DNA of 64,000 bases from Nocardioides conyzicola (lineage in GTDB: Bacteria; Actinomycetota; Actinomycetes; Propionibacteriales; Nocardioidaceae): positions 776,133 to 840,132 of the forward strand of contig NZ_BAABKM010000002.1 of the NCBI RefSeq assembly GCF_039543825.1, written 5' to 3'. Made by a program: the position numbers and the translations under genes. The notes below the pieces were generated by a model that ran no database searches, had not been told where the DNA came from, and saw only the letters and a list, made by a program, of their open reading frames with translations. This document shows, piece after piece, positions 32,562-41,695 of the stretch (positions are counted from its first letter, which is position 1; every line of letters begins with the position of its first letter).

Positions 32562-33629
32562 TCAGGACTTGAAGGCGGAGCCGATGAACTGGTCGACGTT
32601 GTCCGCGGTCACGACCGGCGCGTAGAGCTGGACCTTGCGAGGAACCTCGACCTCGACCAGGTCGCTCATGGCCTTGCCCTGCACCAGCAGGCGAGCGAGC
32701 TTCACGCCGTCGGCGGCCTGCGTCGACGGGTAGATGACCGTCGCCTTGAGCACGCTGTCGCCGCTCTTGATGAGATCCATCGCGTTCTTCGAGCCGGCGC
32801 CGCCGATCATCTCGAACTCGTCCCGGTCGGCGTTCTTGATGGCCGCGAGGACGCCGACACCCTGGTCGTCGTCGTGGTTCCAGAGGAAGTCGATCTTCGG
32901 GGCCGCCTGGAGCAGGTTCGTGGCCGCCTCCTCGCCACCCTCGACCGTGAAGTCGGCGGCGACGCGGTTGTCGACGTCCAGGCCACACTCGGCCAGCGCG
33001 TCCTTGAAGCCCTGGCTCCGGTCCTGGGTGAGCGGCAGCGAGTCGATGCCCGCGATCTCGGCGACGACGGCGTCCTTGTTGCCGTCGGCCTCGCTGCAGA
33101 CCCACGCACCGGCCGAGACGCCCATGCCGTAGTTGTCACCGAGGACGGTCACGCGCGCCGCGTTGGGGTCGTCGAACTCGCGGTCGACGTTGATGACCGG
33201 GATGCCCGCCGCCATCGCCTTAAGGGCGATCGGGGTCATGGCCGCGCCGTCGAAGGGCAGGAGCACGATCGCGTCGACCTTGTCGTTGATGAAGGTCTCG
33301 ACCTGGCTGATCTGGACGTTGACGTCGTTGGTGCCCTCGGCGACCTTGAGCTCGACGTCGTCGTACTTCGCGGCCTCCTTCTTGGCGGAGTCGGTGATCG
33401 ATCCCATCCAGCCGTGGTCGGCGGCGGGTGCCGAGAAGCCGATGACGACCTTGTCGCCGGACTCGTCGTTGGAGCCCGCCGCGGCCGCGGTGGTGGGGGC
33501 GTCGGCCGCGTCGTCGTCGCCCCCGCCGGAGTCGTTGCTCGTGCAGGCAGCGAGGGACAGGACCGCGACGCCGGCGACCAGGCCGGAGGCGATGCGCTTC
33601 CTTCTCAGGGTGGTGGACCGCAGGGACAT
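32562..33629 (-). CDS. Sugar ABC transporter substrate-binding lipoprotein
   Basis: A 355-residue RbsB/XylF-type periplasmic-binding protein. Lipobox LAAC puts the lipidated Cys at about residue 29, followed by an Asp/Ala/Ser linker to about 58. The ligand fold starts [17 protein letters not shown], with hinge and sugar contacts such as [17 protein letters not shown] and LWNHDDDQG. It captures a monosaccharide, xylose or similar by context, and hands it to the permease. ATG 33629 follows AAGGAG. It is the first solute-specific gene after the membrane components and is followed by a strong hairpin. Confidence 0.93.
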   Translation of the reverse strand: MSLRSTTLRRKRIASGLVAGVAVLSLAACTSNDSGGGDDDAADAPTTAAAAGSNDESGDKVVIGFSAPAADHGWMGSITDSAKKEAAKYDDVELKVAEGTNDVNVQISQVETFINDKVDAIVLLPFDGAAMTPIALKAMAAGIPVINVDREFDDPNAARVTVLGDNYGMGVSAGAWVCSEADGNKDAVVAEIAGIDSLPLTQDRSQGFKDALAECGLDVDNRVAADFTVEGGEEAATNLLQAAPKIDFLWNHDDDQGVGVLAAIKNADRDEFEMIGGAGSKNAMDLIKSGDSVLKATVIYPSTQAADGVKLARLLVQGKAMSDLVEVEVPRKVQLYAPVVTADNVDQFIGSAFKS

Positions 33630-33692
33630 GGTGGTGCTCCTTGAGTGGTGCGGAGGTGTGATGCGGATGTGAGGTGGTGCGGTGATGTTTCG

Positions 33693-34718
33693 CTAGGTGC
33701 TGCTCCGAGACGCCAACCGCTGCTGCAGGAGCACGGCGGCGACGATGATGGCTCCCTTGAAGAGCGACTGCTCGGAGAAGGAGCGGTTGTTGAGGATGAA
33801 GATGTTCGTGATCGTCGAGAAGATCAGGACGCCGAGGACGGTGCCGACGATCGTGCCGCGGCCGCCGGTCAGCAGGGTGCCGCCGATGACGACCGCCGCG
33901 ATCGCGTCGAGCTCCAGGAGGGTGCCGTGCGTCGAGCTGCCGGTCGTCGTCTTGGCGACCAGCATCAGGGCGGCGATGCCGCAGCAGAAGCCGATCAGCA
34001 CGTAGAGGTAGACCGTGTGCCGCTTCACGTTGATGCCGGCCAGGCGCGCGGCCTCGGGGTTGCCCCCGACGGCGACCGTACGGCGCCCGAACGTGGTGCG
34101 GTTGAGCAGGACCCAGCCGGCGGCGGAGACCAGGGCGAACAGCCAGATCTGGACGTCGATGCCCAGGACGTCCCGGTCGAAGAAGTCGTCGAACCCCGGG
34201 ACGTTGACGATCTGGGTCTTCTTGTCGCTGATGATCTCGGCCAGGCCCCGGGCGCTGGCCAGCATGGCCAGGGTCATGATGAACGGCACGATCCCGCCGT
34301 ACGCGATCAGGAGTCCGTTCACGAGGCCGCACGCCGAGCCGACCAGCAGCGCGACGACCACCATCCAGACCCAGGACGTGTCCTGCGCGAGCTCCTGGGT
34401 CGCGACCGTGGTGCACCAGACCGACGACAGGGCGACGATCGCGCCGACCGAGAGGTCGATGCCGCCGCCGATGATGACGAACGTCATCCCGATGCTGACG
34501 ACGCCGGTGACCGCCGCCAGCCGCAGGATCGTCGTGGCGTTGTCCCAGTCGGCGAACCGGCTCCCGGCCGTGATGGAGCCGACGATGCAGATCAGCAGCA
34601 GCGCGACGACCAGCCCCGCGTTGCGTCCGACGCTGGAGCGCAGCACGGCGAGCACCGGGTTCGGCTCCCGTGCGGTCTCGAGTGCGGCCTTCTCGACCCT
34701 GACGCTGTCTTGGCTCAT
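33693..34718 (-). CDS. Sugar ABC transporter permease, RbsC-type
   Basis: A 341-residue permease with about ten hydrophobic helices, of the branched-chain-amino-acid/ribose permease fold. Segments such as GMTFVIIGGGIDLSVGAIVA and the EAARLAGINV loop, which contacts the ATPase, are typical of RbsC/XylH. The ATG overlaps the ATPase stop by ATGA. Confidence 0.93.
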   Translation of the reverse strand: MSQDSVRVEKAALETAREPNPVLAVLRSSVGRNAGLVVALLLICIVGSITAGSRFADWDNATTILRLAAVTGVVSIGMTFVIIGGGIDLSVGAIVALSSVWCTTVATQELAQDTSWVWMVVVALLVGSACGLVNGLLIAYGGIVPFIMTLAMLASARGLAEIISDKKTQIVNVPGFDDFFDRDVLGIDVQIWLFALVSAAGWVLLNRTTFGRRTVAVGGNPEAARLAGINVKRHTVYLYVLIGFCCGIAALMLVAKTTTGSSTHGTLLELDAIAAVVIGGTLLTGGRGTIVGTVLGVLIFSTITNIFILNNRSFSEQSLFKGAIIVAAVLLQQRLASRSST

Positions 34719-36238
34719 GCCGAGACCTTTCCTTCCATGACCAGGTCCAGGACCCGGGACTCGTCGATCTCGCTGGCGCCGGACTCGTGCACGACCTCGC
34801 CCTCACGGACGACGAGCACCCGGTCGGCGAGCCCGAGCACCTCCTCGATCTCGCTGGACACGACCACGACGGCGACGCCGCTGTCGGCCAGCGTGCGGAT
34901 CAGCTGGTAGATCTCGCTCCGGGCGCCGACGTCGACGCCGCGGGTGGGCTCGTCGAGCAGGAGCACCCGGCACTCGCGCAGCAGCCAGCGGGCCAGCACG
35001 ACCTTCTGCTGGTTGCCGCCGGACAGGGTGCGGACCGCTCGGGTCACACCGTCGGGGCGTACGTCGAGGCTGGCCGTGAGCTCGGCGGAGCGACGGCGCT
35101 CCTCGCCCTGGTTGAGGAACCCGAGCCGGGCGAAGCGCGTCATCGACGACACCGTGATGTTGCGGTAGACCGCCTCGTCGAGCAGGAGGCCCTGGCTCTT
35201 GCGCTCCTCGGGCGCCAGCCCCATCCCGGCGTGCACCGAGGAGGTGACCGATCCCCTGCGCAGTCGCTTGCCGTCGACGTGGACGGTCCCGGTGGTGGCC
35301 CGGCGCGCGCCGTACACGGTCTCGAGGATCTCGGACCGACCGGCGCCCACGAGACCGGCGAGGCCGACGATCTCGCCGGCGTGCACGGTGAGGTCGACTC
35401 CCGTGAACACGCCGGCGAGGCTGAGGTCCCGCACCTCCAGCACCGGCACGCGACCCTCGCGGGGCGTCTCGGTGCGGGGCGGGAAGACGTACTCGATGGA
35501 GCGGCCGGTCATCAGCCGGATCAGCTCGGCGGTCGGGGTGTCGGCGACGGCGAGGCCGGTCGAGACCGTGCGGCCGTCCTTGAGGACCGTGATCCGGTCG
35601 CCGATCTCCCGGATCTCCTCGAGGCGGTGCGAGATGTAGACGACCGCCACCCCCTCGGCGGTGAGCCCGCGGATCACCCGGAAGAGGTTGTGCACGCCCT
35701 CCTGGTCGAGCACCGCGGACGGCTCGTCGAGGACGAGCAGCCGGGTGTCGTGGGAGAGCGCGCGGGCCATGCTGACGATCTGCTGCGAGGCCGGGGGCAG
35801 CTCGTCGACGATGCGCGACGGCGAGATCTCGGGGTGCCCGAGGCGGGTCAGCAGCTCGCGCACCCGCTTGTTGACCCGGCTGCGCTGGGTGAACCCGGCC
35901 CGCGAGACCTCGTGGCCGAGGAAGACGTTCTCGGCGACGTCGAGGTGCGGGACGAGGTCGAGCTCCTGGTAGATGGTCGCCACACCGTGCCCGATCGCCT
36001 TGGCGGGCGAGGAGAACCGCGTCTCCTCGCCGTCCCAGGAGATGGTCCCCTCCTCGGGCTGGTGGAAGCCGGAGAGCACCTTGATCAGCGTCGACTTGCC
36101 GGCGCCGTTCTGGCCGAGGAGGCAGTGCACCTCGCCGGGGCGGACGTCGAGGTCCACGCCGTCGAGCGCACGGACGCCCGGGAACTCCTTGACGATCCCG
36201 GTCATCTGCAGCAGCGGTGCCGTGGTGGTGGCGGTCAT
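34715..36238 (-). CDS. Sugar ABC transporter ATP-binding protein, RbsA/MglA-type (two domains)
   Basis: A 507-residue fused double ATPase. Domain 1: Walker A GQNGAGKST (about 41-49), signature LPPASQQIVSMARA, Walker B LLVLDEPSA. Domain 2: degenerate Walker A GLVGAGRSE, signature LSGGNQQKV, Walker B LLLDEPTRG. Degeneracy of the second Walker A is normal for this group. It energises monosaccharide uptake with the permease at 33693. ATG 36238 overlaps the stop of the ROK regulator by four bases, coupling regulator and transporter. Confidence 0.95.
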   Translation of the reverse strand: MTATTTAPLLQMTGIVKEFPGVRALDGVDLDVRPGEVHCLLGQNGAGKSTLIKVLSGFHQPEEGTISWDGEETRFSSPAKAIGHGVATIYQELDLVPHLDVAENVFLGHEVSRAGFTQRSRVNKRVRELLTRLGHPEISPSRIVDELPPASQQIVSMARALSHDTRLLVLDEPSAVLDQEGVHNLFRVIRGLTAEGVAVVYISHRLEEIREIGDRITVLKDGRTVSTGLAVADTPTAELIRLMTGRSIEYVFPPRTETPREGRVPVLEVRDLSLAGVFTGVDLTVHAGEIVGLAGLVGAGRSEILETVYGARRATTGTVHVDGKRLRRGSVTSSVHAGMGLAPEERKSQGLLLDEAVYRNITVSSMTRFARLGFLNQGEERRRSAELTASLDVRPDGVTRAVRTLSGGNQQKVVLARWLLRECRVLLLDEPTRGVDVGARSEIYQLIRTLADSGVAVVVVSSEIEEVLGLADRVLVVREGEVVHESGASEIDESRVLDLVMEGKVSA

Positions 36239-37443
36239 CGAGCTCCTCCCATGAGTGCGGCGGGCGGCGACGCCACGATCGTGGGGTCGTCGAAGACGGC
36301 CTCCAGGGCGACGGCGGCGCCACCGCGCACCGCGGCGGTGAAGCCGAGCGTCGAGATCTCGACCCGGGTGCCAGCCGCCTGCGGGGCGACCACGCCGCCG
36401 AGGAGGTGCTCCTCGATCGCCGGGCGCATCCGCTGGCCGATCTCGGCGAAGTAGCCGCTGAGCACGATCGCGGCCGGGTTGAGCGCGTTGGTCAGCATGG
36501 CGGCACCGACACCGACCCAGCCGCCGACGCTGTCGAGCGCGGCGATGGTGCGCATGTCGCCCAGGTCGGCGCGGCGGTTGAGCTCGACGAGGCGGTCGTC
36601 GAGCGACATCGCGGGGTCGCGCATCGGGTCGTCGGGGTCGGCGGCCGCGTCGAGGAGCGCCCGCAGACCGCTGACGGTCTCCCAGCAGCCGACCCGGCCG
36701 CAGCCGCAGCGACGGCCGCCCTGGTCGACGATCATGTGGCCGAACTCGCCGGCGTACCCCTGGTGTCCGCGCAGCAGGCGCCCGCCGGCGATGATCCCGC
36801 CACCGACGCCGACCTCGCCGAAGATCACCAGGATGTCCTGGCGGTTCGGGTCACCGGGCGTGGCCTCGGCGATCGCGGCGAGGTTGCCCTCGTTGTCGAT
36901 GGAGATCGGGTACGCCGCGCCGAGGCGGCCGCGCAGCTCGGCGCCGACCGGGACGTCGCGCCAGCGCAGGTTGGGTGCGACGGTCAGCATCTCGCGCGTC
37001 CGGTCCAGCAGGCCGGCGACGCCGACCGTGGCGCCGACGACGTGGCCGCCGCGTGCTCGGACGTCGGCCTCGGTGCGCTCGATGAGCTCGACCAGCCGGT
37101 CGAGGACCTCGTCGACGGCGACGCGGTGGGCGTCGAGCGGGAGCCGGTGCTCGGCGACCACGTTGCCGGCCAGGTCGAGGGCGATGGCGGCGACGTGGTT
37201 GACGTTGATCTCGGCGCCGATCCCGCAGACGGCGGACCCGTCGAGCTCGACGGAGGTGCCGGGGCGACCGACCCCGCCGCGCTCGATGCCGGCGGCCCGG
37301 ACCAGGCCGAGCTCGGCGAGCTCGGCGACCAGGGCCGACGCCGCGGAGCGGGTCATCCCGAGCTCGGCGGCGAGCCGGGCGCGCGACCGCGGGCCGTGGT
37401 CGCGCAGCTGGCGCAGGACGAGGGAGAGCTTGGCGCTGCGCAC
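36235..37443 (-). CDS. ROK family transcriptional regulator of the sugar operon
   Basis: A 402-residue repressor with an N-terminal winged helix (residues 5-65, RLAAELGMTRSAASALVAEL) and a C-terminal ROK sugar-kinase-like domain. The ROK zinc motif is CGCGRVGCWE, preceded by GYAGEFGHM. GTG 37443 follows GGGAGGT. As first gene of the eight-gene operon, it most likely represses it until the sugar binds, as XylR does; ACTTTGCAAAGT palindrome upstream is the candidate operator. Confidence 0.9.
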   Translation of the reverse strand: MRSAKLSLVLRQLRDHGPRSRARLAAELGMTRSAASALVAELAELGLVRAAGIERGGVGRPGTSVELDGSAVCGIGAEINVNHVAAIALDLAGNVVAEHRLPLDAHRVAVDEVLDRLVELIERTEADVRARGGHVVGATVGVAGLLDRTREMLTVAPNLRWRDVPVGAELRGRLGAAYPISIDNEGNLAAIAEATPGDPNRQDILVIFGEVGVGGGIIAGGRLLRGHQGYAGEFGHMIVDQGGRRCGCGRVGCWETVSGLRALLDAAADPDDPMRDPAMSLDDRLVELNRRADLGDMRTIAALDSVGGWVGVGAAMLTNALNPAAIVLSGYFAEIGQRMRPAIEEHLLGGVVAPQAAGTRVEISTLGFTAAVRGGAAVALEAVFDDPTIVASPPAALMGGAR

Positions 37444-37569
37444 CCGGCGACCTCCCGACCCTCGCGGCGAGCGCCGTCAGTCCCTGTGACTGCGGTCACT
37501 CATTTGTTGAGATGCCGCACAAAGTAGGCCGAACGAGACGGCGCCCGCAAGCGTTTCGGGCGAAAGAAT

Positions 37570-37597
37570 GCAAAGTCGTGCACAAACTTTGCAAAGT
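37570..37597 (-). promoter_or_regulatory. Candidate ROK operator, CAAAGT repeats
   Basis: A perfect palindrome ACTTTGCAAAGT (37586-37597) is joined by a further GCAAAGT at 37570-37576 that forms an inverted repeat with 37586-37592. Another CAAAGT is at 37514. The cluster lies 125-155 bases before the ROK start in a short, unusually A/T-rich gap. Confidence 0.6.
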
Positions 37598-37628
37598 AAC
37601 CTTCGAAAGTTCGGGCTCTGTGGTCGCC

Positions 37629-38819
37629 CTAGGGTGCGTACACCGACGAACTGATCATCCGCGCCGCGCCGATGACGCCGCCCTCGTCGCCGAGCTCGCT
37701 GAGCACGATCGGCAGGTTGCCGGTGGCCAGGGGGAGGGAGCGTCGGTAGGTGACGCCGCGGATCTCGGCGAGCAGCGCGTGCCCGAGCAGGGTGACCCGA
37801 CCGCCGACCACGATCAGGCCGGGGTTGAAGAACGACACCAGGCCGGCCAGCACCTCGCCGATGTGCCGCCCGCTCTCCCGGATCAGCTGCACCGCCTGCG
37901 CGTCGCCCTGGGAGACCGCGAGGCCGACGTCGGCGGCGGTGAGCTCGCCCTTCTCGGCGAGCAGCGCCGCCAGCACCGGCGACCGGCCGCTGCGGGCGGC
38001 GCTCGTGGCGTCACGAGCCAGCGCCGCACCGCCCGAGAAGGCCTCCAGGCACCCGGTGTTGCCGCACGCGCAGGTCGGGCCGAAGTCCTCCACCCGGATG
38101 TGGCCGATGTCGCCGGCGCACCCGTTGACGCCCCGGTAGAGCTGGCCGTCGATGACGATGCCGCAGCCGATGCCGGTGCCGATCTTGACGAACAGGAAGT
38201 CCTGCGCACCCTTGGCGACCCCCGCGTGCTGCTCGCCCACGGCGAGCACGTTGACGTCGTTGTCGAGCACGACGGGGCAGCCGAGCTCGCGGGAGACCGC
38301 GTCCCGCACCGGGTAGCCGTCCCACCCGGGCATGATCGGCGGCGACACCGAGACGCCGCGGCTGAAGTCGACCGGACCCGGTACGCCGATGCCCGCGCCC
38401 ATCACCTGCTCGACGCCGACCTCCGCAAGCACCTCGCGCACCAGCTCCAGAGCCGAGGCCAGCACCACCTCGGGTCCCTGCCGGATGTCGCTCGCCCGGT
38501 CCCGGGTCGCGAGCACCGTCAGCCGGCCGTCGGTGACGCCCACGGACATGCCGGTGGCGCCGATCGAGATCCCCACGAACCGGATGTCGGGCGACAGGTC
38601 GACCAGCGTCGAACGACGCCCCCCACGCGACGCCGCCGGTCCCGCCTCCTGGGCGAGGCCGAGCTCCGCCAGACGGGCGACCTCGGCCGCCACCGTCGTA
38701 CGGCTGACCTCGAGTCGGTCCGCGAGCTGGGCCTTGGACAGCGGCCCCTCGTCGCGGAGCTGGGCGAGGATCCGGGCCTGCATCGGGCTCTCGGCCCGGC
38801 CCGCCAGGGAATGACGCAC
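37629..38819 (-). CDS. Second ROK family regulator
   Basis: A 396-residue ROK protein with N-terminal winged helix (QLADRLEVSRTTVAAEVARL, about 32-51) and a complete glucokinase-like domain: NDVNVLAVGE, VKIGTGIGCGIVIDG, GCAGDIGHI and the zinc motif CACGNTGCLE. Most residues of a working sugar kinase are kept, so sugar binding is likely. GTG 38819. It is upstream of, and in the same orientation as, the sugar operon, but a 185-base gap with operator-like repeats separates them, so it is probably an independent regulator. Confidence 0.9.
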   Translation of the reverse strand: MRHSLAGRAESPMQARILAQLRDEGPLSKAQLADRLEVSRTTVAAEVARLAELGLAQEAGPAASRGGRRSTLVDLSPDIRFVGISIGATGMSVGVTDGRLTVLATRDRASDIRQGPEVVLASALELVREVLAEVGVEQVMGAGIGVPGPVDFSRGVSVSPPIMPGWDGYPVRDAVSRELGCPVVLDNDVNVLAVGEQHAGVAKGAQDFLFVKIGTGIGCGIVIDGQLYRGVNGCAGDIGHIRVEDFGPTCACGNTGCLEAFSGGAALARDATSAARSGRSPVLAALLAEKGELTAADVGLAVSQGDAQAVQLIRESGRHIGEVLAGLVSFFNPGLIVVGGRVTLLGHALLAEIRGVTYRRSLPLATGNLPIVLSELGDEGGVIGAARMISSSVYAP

Positions 38820-38899
38820 GCCGGGAGTCTCGCACGGTTGTCCACAGGTCGGCGTCGTCGCGGTTTTGTGGACCTGCCCGGCGGGGCATGATCGGCGAC

Positions 38900-39400
38900 G
38901 TGAGCCGTACTCGGGCGGCCCTCACCGCCCTCTTCCTGATCCCGGTGCTCCTGCTCGCCGGATGCTCCGACGACGAGCCCAAGCCGAAGTTCGCGCCGCC
39001 CTCGTCGGAGGCTCCGACGTCGCCGACTACAACTGAGGTGGACCCACAAGCAGCCTTCATCGATGAGTTCTTCTCCGAGGTCACCAACTCGATCTCATCA
39101 GGAGATCCCACGCCATTTCTGGAGATGGCGCCAGGCTGCAAGAACTGCCAGGTCATCGCTCGGAACCTCTCCGCCGCATACGAGGACGGCGGACGCATCG
39201 AAGGTGGACGCTGGACGGTCGAGTCGGCCACTAAGTCCAGCGAGTCGGAATGGAGCCTTTCGCTACGAACGGCCGAGGAGCGATGGCTGGATGCAGACGA
39301 CCAAGTCGTCAAGATCGTCGATCCCGCCACGTTGCAAGTGAGTTTGCTACTCAAGCCTGCCGGCTCCGGTTGGACGGTTCAGGAGATGAAGCTCGGGTGA
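38900..39400 (+). CDS. DUF6318-like lipoprotein
   Basis: A 166-residue lipoprotein: signal ALTALFLIPVLLLAGCSDDE with lipobox LAGC (Cys about residue 22), a Pro/Ser/Thr linker, and an NTF2-like mature domain containing MAPGCKNCQVIARNLSAAY and the end VQEMKLG, which resembles DUF6318. GTG 38900 stands seven bases after CATGAT and is preferred over ATG 38888. Codon use from 39030 on is clearly poorer in GC than the surroundings. The stop overlaps the GTG of the next gene (GTGA), so both are co-translated. Function unknown. Confidence 0.72.
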   Translation: MSRTRAALTALFLIPVLLLAGCSDDEPKPKFAPPSSEAPTSPTTTEVDPQAAFIDEFFSEVTNSISSGDPTPFLEMAPGCKNCQVIARNLSAAYEDGGRIEGGRWTVESATKSSESEWSLSLRTAEERWLDADDQVVKIVDPATLQVSLLLKPAGSGWTVQEMKLG

Positions 39401-40125
39401 TTACACGACTTATCGTGGCCAGCCTTGTGAGTGCGGTGATGGCCGCACTCACAACCAGCGCAGCAGCCCTTGGGTCCAACGAGAAGAACAAGCCGGTACA
39501 CGTCGGCACCACGATCGGCGGGCTTTGGGCCGGCGTAACCGAGGAGACCAACGAATCCGCGACCACCGCTCAGACTGCGGTGTTCGCCGGACATGTCGAT
39601 GTTGGCAGTGGCCTGTTCAACGGCTTCTGCGCTGGCGCGAACTGGACGGTTGCCTGCGACCCTGAGGACGTGGAGACGCCGCCGGCGTTGACTCCCGGCA
39701 TCGTTGCTTCGGCGTTTAGCCGCATCCCGTTGCCGGAGGCGAAGCTGGTGATCCAGCCACCGAACGGCCGCACGTTGGTGAACTTCGAGACGAACTTCTA
39801 CACCGAGCAGGGCGAGTTCACCCGCGCGGTGACGCTGCTGGGGCAGCGGGTGGAGCTGCGGATCTGGCCGGCGTCGTTCGGGTGGCGGTACGGCGACGGT
39901 GAGTCGGAGCGGACGACGAGCCCGGGTGCGGCGTACCCGGACCTGAAGATCACCCACACCTACCTGGAGAAGGGGCGGGTGAGCCCGCGCGTGGACGCGA
40001 CGTACGCCGCCGAGTTCCGCGTCGGCGGCGGCCCGTGGCGCGACGTCGCGGGCACGGTCACGATCCCAGGCACCCCGCAGCAGCTGCGGGTGGTCGAGGC
40101 GCGACCGGTGCTGGTCGGCGGCTGA
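39397..40125 (+). CDS. Secreted PKD-domain-like protein
   Basis: A 242-residue protein with a Sec signal (LIVASLVSAVMAALTTSAAA). Residues 105-225 form an all-beta domain with a PKD-like pattern (WRYGDGES, the YPDLKITHTYLEKG strand). The first half has relaxed GC and unusual codons; from about 39760 the sequence switches to the usual high-GC style, as if a conserved C-terminal part had been joined to a variable N-terminal part. It is coupled to the lipoprotein gene and probably acts with it at the cell surface. Confidence 0.7.
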   Translation: MITRLIVASLVSAVMAALTTSAAALGSNEKNKPVHVGTTIGGLWAGVTEETNESATTAQTAVFAGHVDVGSGLFNGFCAGANWTVACDPEDVETPPALTPGIVASAFSRIPLPEAKLVIQPPNGRTLVNFETNFYTEQGEFTRAVTLLGQRVELRIWPASFGWRYGDGESERTTSPGAAYPDLKITHTYLEKGRVSPRVDATYAAEFRVGGGPWRDVAGTVTIPGTPQQLRVVEARPVLVGG

Positions 40126-40176
40126 CGCCACCCGCGACATGGCTGTGACCCCGTCGGCGGTGCCGGCGGGGTGGTT

Positions 40177-41445
40177 TCAGTGGGTATGTCGGGTGTGGGT
40201 GGTGTCCCAGGCGTAGGAGTACCCGTACGGGGTGGTCCAGGTGAACCATGTGGGTCCGGTGCGTACGACGGTCCATCCGCCGTGGGTCTTGTACCGGTGG
40301 TGGCCTCTGCAGAGGGGTGCGAGGTTGGGGGACTCGGTGTTGGTGCCGTCGAAGTTCTCGAGGTGGTCGAGGTCGGCCGGCCGGGCGGGTCTGGTGCAGT
40401 GCGGGAACACGCAGGTGGCGTTGGTGAGCACCGCCTGTTCGCGCATCCGGTCGGTGGGCCGGTAGGCGTCGGTGTGCAGGTGCTCGTTGAGGTCGATGAC
40501 CGGGCGGATCGTGACCCGGGTGTTGGTGCCGGCGCACCAGCCCTTCACCTGCTCGACGGACACCGCGGAGCGGCTGTTCTCGACACCCGCGGCGCCACCC
40601 GTGACGGCGTGCTCGGAGAGGTGGACGTAGATCACCAGCTCCCGCTTCCGCGGCGCCGGCCGCTCTCCCGTCTGGAGGTCGAGGGTCAGCTCCCGGCGGG
40701 CCAAGGCCCCGGCGGCGAGGGAGCGGCGGACGTTGAGGGACTCGGTGGAGCCGAGGTCGGCGAGCTCTTTGGCGCCGGCGGTGATGGCGTCGTTGAAGTC
40801 GATCGCATCGGCCAGGTCCAGCTCCCCGTCGACGTGGACGGTCCCGTTGAACGACACCTGGTCCAGGTCGACGTCGAGGCAGCGTTCGTCGGCGGCCTCC
40901 CGGCGCCGCTTCTCGGCGAGGTCGGGGTCGAACCGGCGGATCGCGTCCTCGACGGCGCGGTCGATCTGCGCGAACGAACACCGCCCCACGTCGTGCGCGA
41001 GGTGAGCGTCCACGTGCCGCGCACCCGCTGCACAGAGCGGCTTGGTGGCCTGGGCGATCTTGCGGGCCTTCCACACCTGCACCCGACCCGACGTGACCGC
41101 GGCCCAGATCTTCGGGAGCCGGTAGCGGATCTCCACGGCGTCCCCCAGGTACGTGCGCCCCGCGTCGGTCGACATCCCCAACGCCAACGCGAGGTCACCG
41201 ACGCAGAACTCCGCCACCAGAGGTGCCCCAGGTCCGGCGACCGCGAGCTCGCCCTGAGTGCCGTCCACGGTGGCGGCATCGTCCAGGGTGTCGGTCGGGT
41301 TCATGACCGCCCACGCAACGGCAAGGTGCAGCCGGTCAACCTCGGCAGTTGCGAGGACCTGGTGGTTGGCGTGAAGCGCGGCCAGCACCTGGTCCGGCGA
41401 GTCGTACGACTCCCCGGATCGAGTGGCGTCCTGGCCTTCGCTCAT
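40177..41445 (-). CDS. HNH endonuclease-domain protein, DUF222 / 13E12 family
   Basis: A 422-residue protein of the repeated actinobacterial 13E12 family. DUF222 covers residues 30-300; the C-terminal HNH nuclease has CVFPHC, RPADLDHLENFDG, and LAPLCRGHHRYKTHGG, with the two Cys pairs, catalytic His and Asn all in place. The family is multi-copy in many actinobacteria and is thought to behave as a mobile or selfish element, but no transposase or terminal repeat is visible here. The frame is intact, so the nuclease may be active. Confidence 0.88.
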   Translation of the reverse strand: MSEGQDATRSGESYDSPDQVLAALHANHQVLATAEVDRLHLAVAWAVMNPTDTLDDAATVDGTQGELAVAGPGAPLVAEFCVGDLALALGMSTDAGRTYLGDAVEIRYRLPKIWAAVTSGRVQVWKARKIAQATKPLCAAGARHVDAHLAHDVGRCSFAQIDRAVEDAIRRFDPDLAEKRRREAADERCLDVDLDQVSFNGTVHVDGELDLADAIDFNDAITAGAKELADLGSTESLNVRRSLAAGALARRELTLDLQTGERPAPRKRELVIYVHLSEHAVTGGAAGVENSRSAVSVEQVKGWCAGTNTRVTIRPVIDLNEHLHTDAYRPTDRMREQAVLTNATCVFPHCTRPARPADLDHLENFDGTNTESPNLAPLCRGHHRYKTHGGWTVVRTGPTWFTWTTPYGYSYAWDTTHTRHTH

Positions 41446-41695
41446 AGGTCAACCCAAGCACTGGCCACCGACATTCAGACCCTGAAAACCCTTGTTTTGA
41501 CCGGGATGTGGACACTTTCCCGAAATATTTCCGCGGGATTTTCGCGGCCTCCGGTGGGGTGGTTGCCGGCGACCGGAAACCCGGCCGCGGACCGCAACCC
41601 ACCGCCCGCCGTACCCGGCGTAGCTGCCTATCGGCGGCCGACCCGAGCGGACCCGCAGCCGACTGGCAGCCGACTGGCAGTCGACGATGGTTTCC
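41446..41695. repeat. 250-base gap with AT-rich patch and 11-bp tandem repeat
   Basis: Upstream of the HNH gene, 41490-41555 is rich in A/T homopolymers (AAAACC, GTTTTG, AAATATTT). Further on, GCAGCCGACTG occurs twice in tandem (41655-41665, 41666-41676), followed by a degenerate third copy. No gene or clear promoter was identified. Confidence 0.5.

Noticed and set aside
38838..38846. DnaA-box-like TTGTCCACA before the second ROK gene (also at 57968-57976)
   Set aside because: Single copies; such 9-mers are expected about once by chance in 64 kb.
40177..41445. Insertion sequence or intein-type element around the HNH gene
   Set aside because: No transposase, terminal repeats or target duplication; the protein is a stand-alone DUF222/HNH member.
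41655..41685. CRISPR-like array
   Set aside because: Only two and a half tandem copies of an 11-bp unit without spacers.
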